Source: Methanolobus tindarius DSM 2278 (GTDB lineage Archaea; Halobacteriota; Methanosarcinia; Methanosarcinales; Methanosarcinaceae). Taken from it: DNA of 64,000 bases. Both the position numbers and the translations under genes were made by a program. Positions 36,911-45,783 of the stretch are shown piece by piece. Numbering within the stretch: the stretch's first letter is position 1; each line of letters opens with the position of its first letter. The notes below the pieces were generated by a model. That model made no database searches, had not been told where the DNA came from, and saw only the letters and a program-made list of their open reading frames with translations. The DNA is taken from the NCBI RefSeq assembly GCF_000504205.1, contig NZ_AZAJ01000001.1, forward strand, positions 2,578,879-2,642,878. Reading direction: 5' to 3'.

Positions 36911-38281
36911 ATGATAAACGAAAGGTCTGATATGCTTGCCAACGAGAATATAAAAAAGCTCATTTACAGAATGTCAACCCCTGCGATTGTGGGGTTGCTT
37001 GTGCAGGCATTTTACAATCTTGTGGACACAATTTTCGTTGGAAGAGGACTTGGAGCTGACAGTTCCCTTGGAATTGCAGGTATTTCTGTTGCATTCCCGG
37101 TACAGATGCTCATGATGGGTATTTCCATGGGATTAGGTATTGGAGGAGCCTCGATCATATCACGAGCTCTTGGTATGGGCGACCGTAAAAAAGCTGAGAA
37201 GGCTCTCGGGAATATGGTAATACTGGTAATAATTTCCAGTGTGATATTCACTATTTTAGGATTGGTATTCATTGATCCTGTACTGAAAGTATTCGGAGCA
37301 TCGGAGAGCATACTTCCTTTTGCACGGGAGTACACGAAGTACATACTCATGGGGACAATATTCTTTGCATTCTCCGCAGCATTGAGCAATACCATAAGAG
37401 CCGAAGGACACGCAAAGTTTGCAATGTCAATCATGCTGATCTCCAGTATTGTGAATATTATACTTGATCCACTTTTTATCTTTGAGTTCAACATGGGAAT
37501 AATGGGAGCTGCTGTGGCCACGGTAATATCACAGATAGTTGGCTGTGTATTGGTACTTCACTATTATACAAGCAACATCAGCCTGATTCCATTCAGGCTT
37601 GCAGATATGGTGCCTGACCTTGCTCTTTCCTGGGAGACCGTGAGCATAGGCATGTCAGAATTTATTTTCAACTCAGTTGAAAGTCTGGTTTTCATTCTCC
37701 TGAACCAGAGTCTCCTCGTATATGGAGGAGATATGGCCATTGCAGTATTCGGCATCATCATCAAGGTCTTTATGTTAACGCTGATGCCTATAATAGGAAT
37801 AAAGCATGGCATCCAGCCTATTTTTGGTTTCAATTACGGTGCCGGTAATTTAGAGAGGGTACGGGAAACCGTTTCAATCTCTAACTATATTGTTTTTGGA
37901 ATGTGTATACTGAGTGTCATTGTTGTATTCCTAATCCCTGAGCAGATTTTCCGCGTTTTCAGCACTGATGCCGGATTGATAGACGTAGGAGTGCCAGCAA
38001 TAAAAATAAGTTTCCTCATGATGCCATTCATAGGTACTCAGGTTGTGGCAATGGCTCTGCTTCAGTCCCTTGGCAAGTCAAAAGGCTCACTGATGATCAC
38101 TCTCTCAAGACAGATTTTCTTCCTGCCACCACTTGTATTCATCCTTCCATTGTACATGGGCCTGACAGGAATATGGGTATCATTTCCAATATCCGACTTT
38201 CTCGGATTCGTTGTAGCTGTTATTCTTATGAAAAAGGAAGTTAGTAAACTCGTGGTATCAGTACCACAAGGTGAAAGCTGA
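36911..38281 (+). CDS. MATE family multidrug/Na+ efflux transporter
   Basis: The 456-residue protein has twelve helices in two related halves. Features typical of the MATE family (DinF/NorM-like branch) include STPAIVGLLVQAFYNLVDTI, FVGRGLGADSSLGIAGISVA in the first half and GIKHGIQPIFGFNYGAGN in the second. It exports cationic compounds in exchange for Na+ or H+. The frame also allows later starts, MLANENIKK at residue 8 being plausible. Confidence 0.93.
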   Translation: MINERSDMLANENIKKLIYRMSTPAIVGLLVQAFYNLVDTIFVGRGLGADSSLGIAGISVAFPVQMLMMGISMGLGIGGASIISRALGMGDRKKAEKALGNMVILVIISSVIFTILGLVFIDPVLKVFGASESILPFAREYTKYILMGTIFFAFSAALSNTIRAEGHAKFAMSIMLISSIVNIILDPLFIFEFNMGIMGAAVATVISQIVGCVLVLHYYTSNISLIPFRLADMVPDLALSWETVSIGMSEFIFNSVESLVFILLNQSLLVYGGDMAIAVFGIIIKVFMLTLMPIIGIKHGIQPIFGFNYGAGNLERVRETVSISNYIVFGMCILSVIVVFLIPEQIFRVFSTDAGLIDVGVPAIKISFLMMPFIGTQVVAMALLQSLGKSKGSLMITLSRQIFFLPPLVFILPLYMGLTGIWVSFPISDFLGFVVAVILMKKEVSKLVVSVPQGES

Positions 38282-38360
38282 GAGTTTAACGAGTTGCTTT
38301 TTTTGAATATCTCAATAATTCAAAGACATACACTTAAATAATTTCTCTCCTGATCAATAC

Positions 38361-38418
38361 AGGGAGTGAAAATATGGATGTGAATGAAATATTATTTCAG
38401 GACAATTTAGGTGACTTT
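38361..38418 (+). repeat. ~58-bp duplication of the DUF2892 gene start (left copy)
   Basis: This segment matches 39942-39999 over the region before and through the first ~15 codons of the DUF2892 gene, with about eight mismatches and no gaps; the matching core GGGAGTG to GGTGRCTTTG includes the ribosome-binding site. The two copies flank gltS as direct repeats. Confidence 0.75.
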
Positions 38419-38424
38419 TGTTAA
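38374..38424 (+). pseudogene. Truncated DUF2892 gene start acting as 16-codon leader ORF of gltS
   Basis: The ATG at 38374 opens MDVNEILFQDNLGDFC then TAA, against MDMNELLFQENVGGFD in the intact gene at 39955. The stop overlaps the gltS ATG (TAATG), so this remnant probably couples translation into gltS, and its GGTGA (38410-38414) serves as Shine-Dalgarno. It reads as a decayed copy retained as a leader. Confidence 0.6.
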
Positions 38425-39842
38425 TGTCATCAGCTTCAATGGTTGGAATAAGCTTTCTTATACTGGGAGTTATACTTTTACTTGGAAAGTGGATAAGAGT
38501 CATTTCTCCTCCTCTCCAGAAACTTTTCATTCCCAGTTCCCTCATAGGAGGTTTTCTTGCACTATTTCTGGGTTCAGAAGTGCTTGGTAAAATAGCCACA
38601 TTAACAGGTTATTACGGGACATTTCTTTCAGGTGGCTTATTTCCTCAGGAAATGATTGATATATGGTCCTCTTTACCAGGAATTTTTATCAATCTTATAT
38701 TTGCAACACTTTTCCTTGGAAAGAAAATACCTTCTCTAAAGAACATATGGTTGCTTGCAGGACCACAGATTGCTCACGGACAGACCATTGCATGGGGTCA
38801 ATATGTTTTCGGCATACTTGTAACGATTCTTATCCTGACTCCCTTCTTTGGAATAGACCCTACAGCAGGAGCTCTGATTGAGATATCATTTGAAGGTGGT
38901 CACGGTACTGCAGCAGGTATGGCCGCTACCTACGAAGAATTCGGATTCACGGATGCTTCGGATCTGGCACTTGGACTTGCAACAATTGGTATACTTTTTG
39001 GGGTTATACTTGGTATTCTCCTTCTGAACTATGGAATTCGGACAAATAAAACAGCGGTTCTGAATAAGTCTTCAGACATATTTCTTAATGAGAATTACCA
39101 GACAGGAATAATCGATTTTGACTCAAGGGAATCAGCCGGAAAAATAACAACAAGACCCGAATCCATAGAACCGCTGTCTCTTCACTTTGGATATGTAGGG
39201 ATTGCTGTAGGAATTGGCTATATTATTCTGCATCTGTTGATAATTGCAGAAGATCTACTCTGGGGTCAGTCAACGGGCATTTACCTGTTTTCCCATATCC
39301 CGCTTTTTCCAATGGCTATGATCGGTGGCATTATTCTACAGTTCCTTCTTGAACGTTTTGATAGGTATCATACACTTGACAGGAATCTCATGATGCGAAT
39401 ACAGGGGCTGTCACTTGACATTCTGATTACCAGTGCAATAGCCACACTTTCCCTTGCAGTTATAGGAAGCAATCTGGTACCATTTCTTATCCTTGCTACC
39501 GTGGGAATTGTATGGAATCTGGTAGCTTTCCTGTTTCTCGGTCCTAAAATGATTCCTTCCTACTGGTTTGAAAGAGGTATTGGTAACTTCGGACAATCAA
39601 TGGGAATGACTGCAAGTGGTCTTTTGCTCATGAGAATTGCAGATCCTGCAAACACATCTCCTGCAATGGAAGGTTTCGGATACAAACAACTTTTATTCGA
39701 GCCAATTGTAGGCGGCGGCATCTTCACTGCTGCTTCTGTTCCCCTAATATTCTACTTCGGTCCTCTTCCAATGCTTGCACTGGCGATTATTGTTATGATT
39801 TTCTGGAGTTCAATCGGGATTTTTTATTTTGGCAGAAAATGA
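38424..39842 (+). CDS. GltS-family Na+/glutamate symporter
   Basis: The start was set at 38424 (MSSASMVGISF), where TAATG joins it to the upstream leader ORF; a TTG two codons earlier is less likely. The 472-residue membrane protein belongs to the ESS (GltS) family: two re-entrant-loop repeats with GPQIAHGQTIAWGQ, FEGGHGTAAGM in the first half and ERGIGNFGQSMGMTASGLLLMRI in the second. It probably imports glutamate or a related acid with Na+. It is flanked by direct repeats of the DUF2892 gene start. Confidence 0.88.
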   Translation: MSSASMVGISFLILGVILLLGKWIRVISPPLQKLFIPSSLIGGFLALFLGSEVLGKIATLTGYYGTFLSGGLFPQEMIDIWSSLPGIFINLIFATLFLGKKIPSLKNIWLLAGPQIAHGQTIAWGQYVFGILVTILILTPFFGIDPTAGALIEISFEGGHGTAAGMAATYEEFGFTDASDLALGLATIGILFGVILGILLLNYGIRTNKTAVLNKSSDIFLNENYQTGIIDFDSRESAGKITTRPESIEPLSLHFGYVGIAVGIGYIILHLLIIAEDLLWGQSTGIYLFSHIPLFPMAMIGGIILQFLLERFDRYHTLDRNLMMRIQGLSLDILITSAIATLSLAVIGSNLVPFLILATVGIVWNLVAFLFLGPKMIPSYWFERGIGNFGQSMGMTASGLLLMRIADPANTSPAMEGFGYKQLLFEPIVGGGIFTAASVPLIFYFGPLPMLALAIIVMIFWSSIGIFYFGRK

Positions 39843-39954
39843 AAATGTTCTCGCTATTTTCTTTTCGGGGTCAAAGTTTTATCTTATCTTTGACAAACTT
39901 AAGATAAACAGGACAGAACCAACGTTTCTTTTCTGTTTAAATGGGAGTGTAAAT
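39842..39954 (+). promoter_or_regulatory. Leader with possible H-type pseudoknot before the DUF2892 gene
   Basis: GTCAAAG (39870-39876) pairs with CTTTGAC (39888-39894). The loop of that hairpin, TTTATCTTA (39878-39886), pairs with TAAGATAAA (39900-39908). The two stems interleave with connecting loops of one, one and five nucleotides, the layout of a compact H-type pseudoknot. It ends 46 nt before the ATG at 39955. It may regulate the DUF2892 gene or end the gltS transcript. Confidence 0.4.
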
Positions 39955-39999
39955 ATGGATATGAATGAACTATTATTTCAGGAAAATGTAGGTGGCTTT
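39942..39999 (+). repeat. ~58-bp duplication of the DUF2892 gene start (right copy)
   Basis: This is the intact counterpart of 38361-38418. Similarity stops just before codon 16 of the gene and does not extend upstream of the TGGGAGTG, so the repeat unit is the ribosome-binding site plus the first codons. Confidence 0.7.
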
Positions 40000-40179
40000 G
40001 ACCTCCTTATCAGGGCACTTTTTGGTACCATAGCAATAATAATCCTTGCAATGGACTTTGTCGAACCGGGTATTTTGCAATGGATATTAGCCATAGTTGC
40101 GCTGGTAGGTCTTTTTTCCTCAATAACCAGGCATTGTCTTCCTTATTCGTTGATAGGTTTCAGTACAGCACGAAAGTGA
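39955..40179 (+). CDS. DUF2892 (YgaP-like) small membrane protein
   Basis: The 74-residue protein begins MDMNELLFQENVGGFDLLIR, followed by two membrane helices and a C-terminal RHCLPYSLIGFST, matching the DUF2892/YgaP transmembrane family, which often accompanies rhodanese domains; none is present here. The start ATG at 39955 is chosen over the open frame upstream because of GGGAGTG just before it. A truncated copy of this start lies before gltS. Confidence 0.82.
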   Translation: MDMNELLFQENVGGFDLLIRALFGTIAIIILAMDFVEPGILQWILAIVALVGLFSSITRHCLPYSLIGFSTARK

Positions 40180-40209
40180 TCTTCGTTATATTGTAGTTGG
40201 AATACAGAT

Positions 40210-40638
40210 ATGCAAGATAATATCGGTTACTGGCTTATAGTTGCATCCAGGGATCATGTATTTGCAGGAATTCAGGAAGGCTTCACTCAGGCTTCTCACG
40301 GCAGGAGAAACCCTCTGGAAAAGATGAATGTTGGTGACTGGATAGCATACTATTCTCCAAAAAGGATATATGGCGATACCAAACCATATCAGAAATTTGT
40401 GGCAATTGCAAAGGTTACCGGGGAGAAAGTATTTCAGGTGAAGCTTTCTGATACTTTTAAACCATACAGGCGTGAGGTTCAATACTTGCATGAAGTTCAT
40501 GAAATCGACATCAAACCATTGTTACCTCAACTGGATTTTATCAAAAATAAATCCCGCTGGGGTCTTTTTCTCAGAAATGGTTTTCGCTCTGTTTCCAGAG
40601 ATGACTTCTTGCTTATCTGTTCTGAAATGCGTGGCTGA
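40210..40638 (+). CDS. EVE-domain protein
   Basis: The 142-residue protein is almost entirely one EVE domain: YWLIVASRDHVFAGIQEG, EKMNVGDWIAYYSPKRIYG, FVAIAKVTGEKVFQ, PYRREVQYL and the C-terminal KSRWGLFLRNGFRSVSRDDFLLI. EVE domains share the PUA-like fold and are thought to bind modified bases in DNA or RNA. The gene starts 30 nt after the DUF2892 gene and may share its transcript. Confidence 0.92.
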   Translation: MQDNIGYWLIVASRDHVFAGIQEGFTQASHGRRNPLEKMNVGDWIAYYSPKRIYGDTKPYQKFVAIAKVTGEKVFQVKLSDTFKPYRREVQYLHEVHEIDIKPLLPQLDFIKNKSRWGLFLRNGFRSVSRDDFLLICSEMRG

Positions 40639-40704
40639 TTTTATCTTTTGTACAGGGTACAAATAATTATTATCTTTGTGTTACAATAATTAAAAGGGAT
40701 TCAT

Positions 40705-42429
40705 ATGGGAGAAAATATCCAATCTGTTAAAGACATAAATTTTGATATCCAAAATGATGTTTTTCCTTCTCCTTCCGACTGGAGAGATGTGTTTATTTAT
40801 TTTTTACTTGTGGACAGGTTTGACAATAATGAAGAGGCTATAGAGCTTTGCAACCACTTATCTGAGTCAGGAGAACCTGATATTTCAGAAGGTAAAAAGT
40901 TCCAGGGTGGTAACATTAAAGGTATAACCAGAAGACTTGATTATATCAGAGTTCTTGGTGCAAATGCAGTCTGGCTCAGTCCTGTATTCAGAAACCGCCA
41001 GGAAATGGATGAAAGCTACCATGGATATGGAATACAGGATTTCCTGAAAGTGGACGAAAGATTCGGAACTCTTGAAGACTTTCAGGAACTCGTAAAAGAA
41101 GCCCATAGTCGGGGCATGTATGTAATTCAGGACATTATAATCAATCATACGGGAGACAACTGGGAATATCCCGGAGATAATCCTTATTATTACTGGAAAG
41201 ATGCCCCAGGTCCTTTTGATTTTGGAAAATGGCGTGCTTTTTCTAAAGAATCAGGTTCAAAAGATGGTATCGGTGAGAATGATGCTGTCTGGCCGCTGGA
41301 ATTTCAGAATTCTGAATACTATAAGAGAAGAGGCCAGATTACTGACTGGAACGACAACGAACAGGCAGTTAATGGAGATTTCTTCACGTTGAAGGAACTG
41401 GATGTGCGCAGGTCGGATGTCCTTGATACTCTAATTAAGGTCTACAAGTACTGGATAAAAGAAACCGACATAGATGGTTTCAGAATGGATACGGTGAAAC
41501 ACTTGGAATCCAGTTCCACAGCCATCTTCTGTAATGCAATAAAGGAATATGCCAAGTCTATCGGCAAGCATAATTTCTTCATTTTCGGGGAAATAGTGGG
41601 CGATGACGCGACAATACAGAAATATATAGGCCGTAACAGTCGTATTCCGGGAACCAACGAGCGTTTCCCGTCTCTGGATGCAGCTCTTGACTTTCCCCTT
41701 TATTTTGTGCTTGAGGAAGTTATTAAGGGCTTCAGTAATCCTGAAGTGCTCAGGAGCAGGTATGAAGCTTTCAGGAACAATTATACAGACCACGGTGAAG
41801 CAGGTCGTTATTTTGTGACATTTGTTGATAATCATGATCAGATGATAAGACCATACAGGCGTTTCATGCATGGAAACAGCATTCATCAGCAAGTTGTTCT
41901 TGCAATATCTTACCTACTGACAAGTCAGGGCATTCCATGCATATATTATGGGACAGAACAGGGATTCAATGGTGGTGGGGATGATGATGCATATATCCGT
42001 GAGTGTATGTTCGGTGGTAGTTGGGGAGCATTTGGAACACAAGGATATCATTTCTTTAATCCTGAAAATCCGATCTATTGCGCGATATCAGAAGTTGCAG
42101 GGATAAGAATGTCAGAACCTGCACTCAGATATGGTAGGCAGTATTTCAGACCAGTTTCAGAAAATGGCACAGATTTTTATTATCCATCCTCAGGAAAAAG
42201 CATACTGGCTTATTCACGGATACTTGATACAATTGAGATTCTCACTGTCATGAACCTTGATTCAGAATCAGGGGAAAATTGCATAATCATAGATAGCAAT
42301 CTTCACAGAAAAGGCCAGAAAATGACTAATTTGCTTTGTCCCGGACAGCAATTCATAATTGAACAGTCAGGTGAAACAATGTTTGTAAAAGTAGAGCTTG
42401 ATGCTTATTCCATGCTTGTTCTAAAATAA
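40705..42429 (+). CDS. Alpha-amylase family glycoside hydrolase (GH13)
   Basis: The 574-residue enzyme has no signal peptide, so it is cytoplasmic. The four GH13 regions are DIIINH (D143-H148), GFRMDTVKH with nucleophile D262, FIFGEI with acid/base E296, and FVDNHD with D378; a C-terminal beta domain follows. It hydrolyses or transfers alpha-1,4-glucans, so it could act on the cell's own glycogen. It lies 6 kb from the glycogen operon and on the opposite strand. Confidence 0.94.
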   Translation: MGENIQSVKDINFDIQNDVFPSPSDWRDVFIYFLLVDRFDNNEEAIELCNHLSESGEPDISEGKKFQGGNIKGITRRLDYIRVLGANAVWLSPVFRNRQEMDESYHGYGIQDFLKVDERFGTLEDFQELVKEAHSRGMYVIQDIIINHTGDNWEYPGDNPYYYWKDAPGPFDFGKWRAFSKESGSKDGIGENDAVWPLEFQNSEYYKRRGQITDWNDNEQAVNGDFFTLKELDVRRSDVLDTLIKVYKYWIKETDIDGFRMDTVKHLESSSTAIFCNAIKEYAKSIGKHNFFIFGEIVGDDATIQKYIGRNSRIPGTNERFPSLDAALDFPLYFVLEEVIKGFSNPEVLRSRYEAFRNNYTDHGEAGRYFVTFVDNHDQMIRPYRRFMHGNSIHQQVVLAISYLLTSQGIPCIYYGTEQGFNGGGDDDAYIRECMFGGSWGAFGTQGYHFFNPENPIYCAISEVAGIRMSEPALRYGRQYFRPVSENGTDFYYPSSGKSILAYSRILDTIEILTVMNLDSESGENCIIIDSNLHRKGQKMTNLLCPGQQFIIEQSGETMFVKVELDAYSMLVLK

Positions 42430-42542
42430 GGCAGAAATCGTAGGACAAATACAGTTTAAATTATAAATCAGCAAGCTTTACCAGTTTTATTTATGAAAAC
42501 ATACAAGTAGTTTCAATCAGCTTTTAGTAAGCGGGGAATATA

Positions 42543-43844
42543 TTGGGTCAATATAAATCTGGGAGTTTAACGCTGACAGGCGCAGTTTCACTTGGAACAG
42601 GCGTTATGATAGGCGCAGGTATATTTGCACTTCTGGGACAGGTTGCTGAACTTGCAGGGCAATGTTTTCCCGCAGCATTTGTAATTGGTGCGGTTGTTGC
42701 AGCATTTAGCTCGTATGCTTACATTAAAACATCAAATGCTTATCATTCCGCCGGAGGGATTGCAATGTATTTGAAAAAAGCCTATGGTAAAACCGTGATT
42801 ACAGGCTTTAGTGCGCTACTCATGGCATTTTCCATGGTTATCAACGAAAGTCTTGTTGCACGTACTTTTGGTACATATACGTTACAGTTGTTTGATATTC
42901 AGCAAGGAAGTTTTTTAATTCCTGTTTTAGGTGTCATTCTATTGGTTTTTGCATTTATTGTTAACATTTCAGGCAATGATGTCATTGAAAAAATATCATT
43001 TAGCATGGCTTTAATCAAAATAGGGGGAATTGCTGTTTTTGGAATAGTCGGTCTGTGGATTGCAGATTTTTCCTTTTCACAAACGTCAGCAGATGTGTCG
43101 GCCTTTTCTCCAATGGGATTTCTGGCAGCAATTGCACTTTCCGTTCTTGCTTATAAAGGGTTTACGACCATTACCAACAGTGGTTCTGAAGTAGAGGAAC
43201 CGCATAAAAATGTGGGAAGGGCAATAATTATATCTCTTTTAATATGCACAATACTTTATCTTTTAGTTTCACTTGCGGTTTCAGGAAGCCTTAGTATTGC
43301 TGAAATATCACAGGCAAGAGATTTTGCACTTGCAGAAGCAGCAAGACCTGTCTTTGGCAGCTTTGGCCTGTGGTTTACCGTGTTATTAGCCATAATTGCT
43401 ACTGTTTCCGGTATTATTGCCAGTGTTTTTGCAGTCTCAAGGATGCTTGCAATGCTAACAGAAATGGAACTTGTTCCACACAGTCATTTTGGTATGCCGG
43501 GGACCGTCCAGCAACATACTCTGGTCTATACAATAGTGATTGCTATTATTCTGACAATATTCCTTGATCTTAGTCGTATAGCCTCTCTGGGAGCTATTTT
43601 CTATCTTGTAATGGACATAATTCTGCAATGGGGTATTTTGCGTAATTTGCGTAAGGATGTTAAAGCAAATTCCCTGATAATAAGTATAGCAATATTCCTT
43701 GATTCCATTGTACTATGTTCACTGGTTCTGTTCAAGGCATCATCTGATAGTATGCTAATTGCACTCGCATTCACAATAATGATTTTTCTGTATATAGCTG
43801 AAAAATGGTTCCTTAAGTCAAATGGTACATCTGAATCAAATTAG
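42543..43844 (+). CDS. Amino acid permease (APC superfamily)
   Basis: The 433-residue protein has about twelve helices and a TTG start preceded by GGGGA. The family signature is near the N terminus (TLTGAVSLGTGVMIGAGIFA), with SVLAYKGFTTITNSGSEVEEP in the middle, characteristic of APC transporters. The substrate is probably an amino acid or amine. It is convergent with the next gene. Confidence 0.92.
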   Translation: MGQYKSGSLTLTGAVSLGTGVMIGAGIFALLGQVAELAGQCFPAAFVIGAVVAAFSSYAYIKTSNAYHSAGGIAMYLKKAYGKTVITGFSALLMAFSMVINESLVARTFGTYTLQLFDIQQGSFLIPVLGVILLVFAFIVNISGNDVIEKISFSMALIKIGGIAVFGIVGLWIADFSFSQTSADVSAFSPMGFLAAIALSVLAYKGFTTITNSGSEVEEPHKNVGRAIIISLLICTILYLLVSLAVSGSLSIAEISQARDFALAEAARPVFGSFGLWFTVLLAIIATVSGIIASVFAVSRMLAMLTEMELVPHSHFGMPGTVQQHTLVYTIVIAIILTIFLDLSRIASLGAIFYLVMDIILQWGILRNLRKDVKANSLIISIAIFLDSIVLCSLVLFKASSDSMLIALAFTIMIFLYIAEKWFLKSNGTSESN

Positions 43845-43902
43845 GACGAGTTTTGTGATAAAAAAGAAGTATAAGAACAAGCTGACTTTCAAAAAGTCAC
43901 AT

Positions 43903-44259
43903 TTACATTTTTCCCATCATCCACCTCTTAAGCGTGGGAATTAATCTCATATTCATTTCTTTTGCATCTTTTTCAGACATCTTTTCCATTTCAGTCATCA
44001 TGTGTGTGCATTTGTTGATCATGTCATCCATGCACATATCAGGCTCAGTGAAATCTCCTTTCTGATAACAATGGGTACAATAGGTATTATTCATAGAACC
44101 ATCTTCATTGGTTCCAAAGTCCATATGTTCTTTCATTGGCATTCCGCAGCTCTGGCACAAATTCATGTTTTCCATGTCCATCATATCCATATTTTCCATA
44201 TCTTCCATGTCCATGGATTTCATATCCATTGAGTTCATTTTTGTTGAATTCATATCCAC
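43903..44259 (-). CDS. Met-rich zinc-ribbon protein
   Basis: The 118-residue protein has an N-terminal ~34-residue segment of near-periodic MD, MDM and MEN units with over a dozen Met, followed by a zinc ribbon of the putative zinc-ribbon_2 type: CQSCGMPMKEHMDFG and YCTHCYQKGDFTEP (CxxC...CxxC), then a helical tail with HMMTEMEKMSEKDAKEM. The ribbon family is of unknown function. The Met-rich extension recalls copper- or silver-binding Met motifs, but it has no His and no signal peptide. Confidence 0.85.
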   Translation of the reverse strand: MDMNSTKMNSMDMKSMDMEDMENMDMMDMENMNLCQSCGMPMKEHMDFGTNEDGSMNNTYCTHCYQKGDFTEPDMCMDDMINKCTHMMTEMEKMSEKDAKEMNMRLIPTLKRWMMGKM

Positions 44260-44539
44260 AATTACTCCTCACACTGGTTTATTTAACTCTTCTTTATTTG
44301 TATTTTTATCTGGTAAATATGTAATGGTGTTTATATGCAAATATGTAAATATTGCACAAAAAAGAAATAGTCTTGAAAAAATGATTGAAAAGTATCAGGA
44401 ATAAAAAAAGATGATTGAATTTGTACTTTAATTTTTATACAATTTCATAAAGCTGCATTTTTGTGATTTTGTATCAAATATATTGATTTTAGTTTTCAAA
44501 ATCATTCGGTAATTAAAGAAAGCAATGTTCCCTCATGTT
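44260..44539. other. 280-nt intergenic region without a gene
   Basis: The sequence is very AT-rich. The left part holds the minus-strand promoter and GGAG ribosome-binding site of the Met-rich gene. The rest has no ORF or hairpin that I can support; it also lies downstream of the DUF2149 gene. Confidence 0.4.
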
Positions 44540-44902
44540 TCAGACACCAGTTGAATTTCCATCATTTGGAACATATACAATGGTACCATCCGGCAACCTG
44601 TAAGCAGAACCAAGGTATTCTCCGGTTCCAGTTCCTTTGTTCTCGCTCATATCAAGCACCTGGACTGGTTCACCTGCTTCTTTAATTATCATTTCCATGT
44701 TCTTTTCCCCTGGATTTTTAACAATGGTTATGTTTTCTGTAGGACTCAAAAGTTCCGGAAGCTGATAGGACATCACAAGCGCCACCAGAAGTGCAACAGA
44801 AAATACCATTGCAATGTCAAAAAGATTTGCAACACCTGTGAGAGGATTTTGTTCCTCATCCTCATAGATCTGCTTTCTGCGATCATTTCTGCTGCGTCTC
44901 AC
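44540..44902 (-). CDS. DUF2149 membrane protein, partner of ExbB/MotA-like channel
   Basis: The 120-residue protein has a basic N terminus, one membrane helix (FDIAMVFSVALLVALVMSY) and an external domain, the layout of ExbD/TolR/MotB proteins. In methanogens DUF2149 is found with MotA/TolQ/ExbB-like proteins, often near cobaltochelatase genes. Its ATG overlaps the upstream gene stop by 4 nt (ATGA). It may couple ion flow to surface transport. Confidence 0.85.
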   Translation of the reverse strand: MRRSRNDRRKQIYEDEEQNPLTGVANLFDIAMVFSVALLVALVMSYQLPELLSPTENITIVKNPGEKNMEMIIKEAGEPVQVLDMSENKGTGTGEYLGSAYRLPDGTIVYVPNDGNSTGV

Positions 44903-45522
44903 TCTTTAGCCTCCAGGGTGTCAAGAATGTAATCAATATCTGCCATATCCTGCCAATACCATCTTTTCCTGATCTGTGTGAGCACATATCCGATACTGCC
45001 TGCAAAAAGTCCGATAACAGTTGTTGCGAATGCTATCATCAGGTTGTTGGCCAGTTCCTCGATGTTTCCCTGTGAAAGGCCTATAAGTGCCGGTCCAAGC
45101 GGAATCAGGGTTCCCATGAGTCCTACCATTGGTGATATCGTTGCAACAATTCTGGTCTGTTCCAGTCTTTTTGCCATCTTTATTTCGTATTCCTGGACTA
45201 TCCACTCAAGTGACAGGAGATTTCCTTTTTCTATATGATAAGCAGCACTTAATGCAAAGCTTTTCACAAGGAAATTTTGTTTGATGAGTCTGAGAGAACT
45301 TGCAGCTTTTTCGTAATCTTTACTAAGCATATGTTTACGAGTACTGCTGCAGCAGAGTTCAAGTTTTTCTGTATCGCGTTTTCGTTTCAGCAATTCTGAA
45401 ACAAACTCTCCAATGAGTATCAGTGAATAAACAGCAAGCAGTATCAGTGTTATTATCACCGGGTACAAAAGTGTTGAAGAGAATATGTAGAGTATATCGA
45501 AGATGTAGGAAGTGATGTCCAT
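44899..45522 (-). CDS. MotA/TolQ/ExbB-type proton channel protein
   Basis: The 207-residue protein has an N-terminal helix, a cytoplasmic helical stretch (KRLEQTRIVATISPMVGLMG) and two further helices with PMVGLMGTLIPLGPALIGL and MIAFATTVIGLFAGSIGYVL, the conserved core of the MotA/TolQ/ExbB family. It is paired with DUF2149. No cobN-type chelatase or corrinoid transporter is adjacent, so the energised partner is unknown. Confidence 0.92.
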   Translation of the reverse strand: MDITSYIFDILYIFSSTLLYPVIITLILLAVYSLILIGEFVSELLKRKRDTEKLELCCSSTRKHMLSKDYEKAASSLRLIKQNFLVKSFALSAAYHIEKGNLLSLEWIVQEYEIKMAKRLEQTRIVATISPMVGLMGTLIPLGPALIGLSQGNIEELANNLMIAFATTVIGLFAGSIGYVLTQIRKRWYWQDMADIDYILDTLEAKE

Positions 45523-45728
45523 TTTGATGCCTTCTTTAAATCCTGTTTTAGAGCCTAGCGTTATCAGACTATATAAATACCCAATTACTTAAGTTTCTCT
45601 GTCTGTATAAAAAATGATTAATATTTACTAAAAAGGGTATGCAATTTGATTATACAGTTTTCGAATAACAGGATCCTTAAAAAATATGAAATCCAGTGAG
45701 TAAAAATTATATAAATATGAAAAAGGGA

Positions 45729-45749
45729 GTACCTGCAAAAAGCAGGTAC
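45729..45749 (-). terminator. Hairpin terminator of the S-layer gene
   Basis: GTACCTGC (45729-45736) and GCAGGTAC (45742-45749) form a perfect 8-bp stem with an A5 loop, 35 nt past the stop codon at 45784. On the minus strand it is followed by TCCCTTTTTC. Confidence 0.8.
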
Positions 45750-45783
45750 AAATTTAACCTGACTTCAAGTTTAAGTTCTTTGC

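Noticed and set aside
39829-39954. Longer N terminus for the DUF2892 protein
   Set aside because: The upstream frame is open, but it crosses the predicted leader structure and lacks a ribosome-binding site; family similarity begins at 39955.
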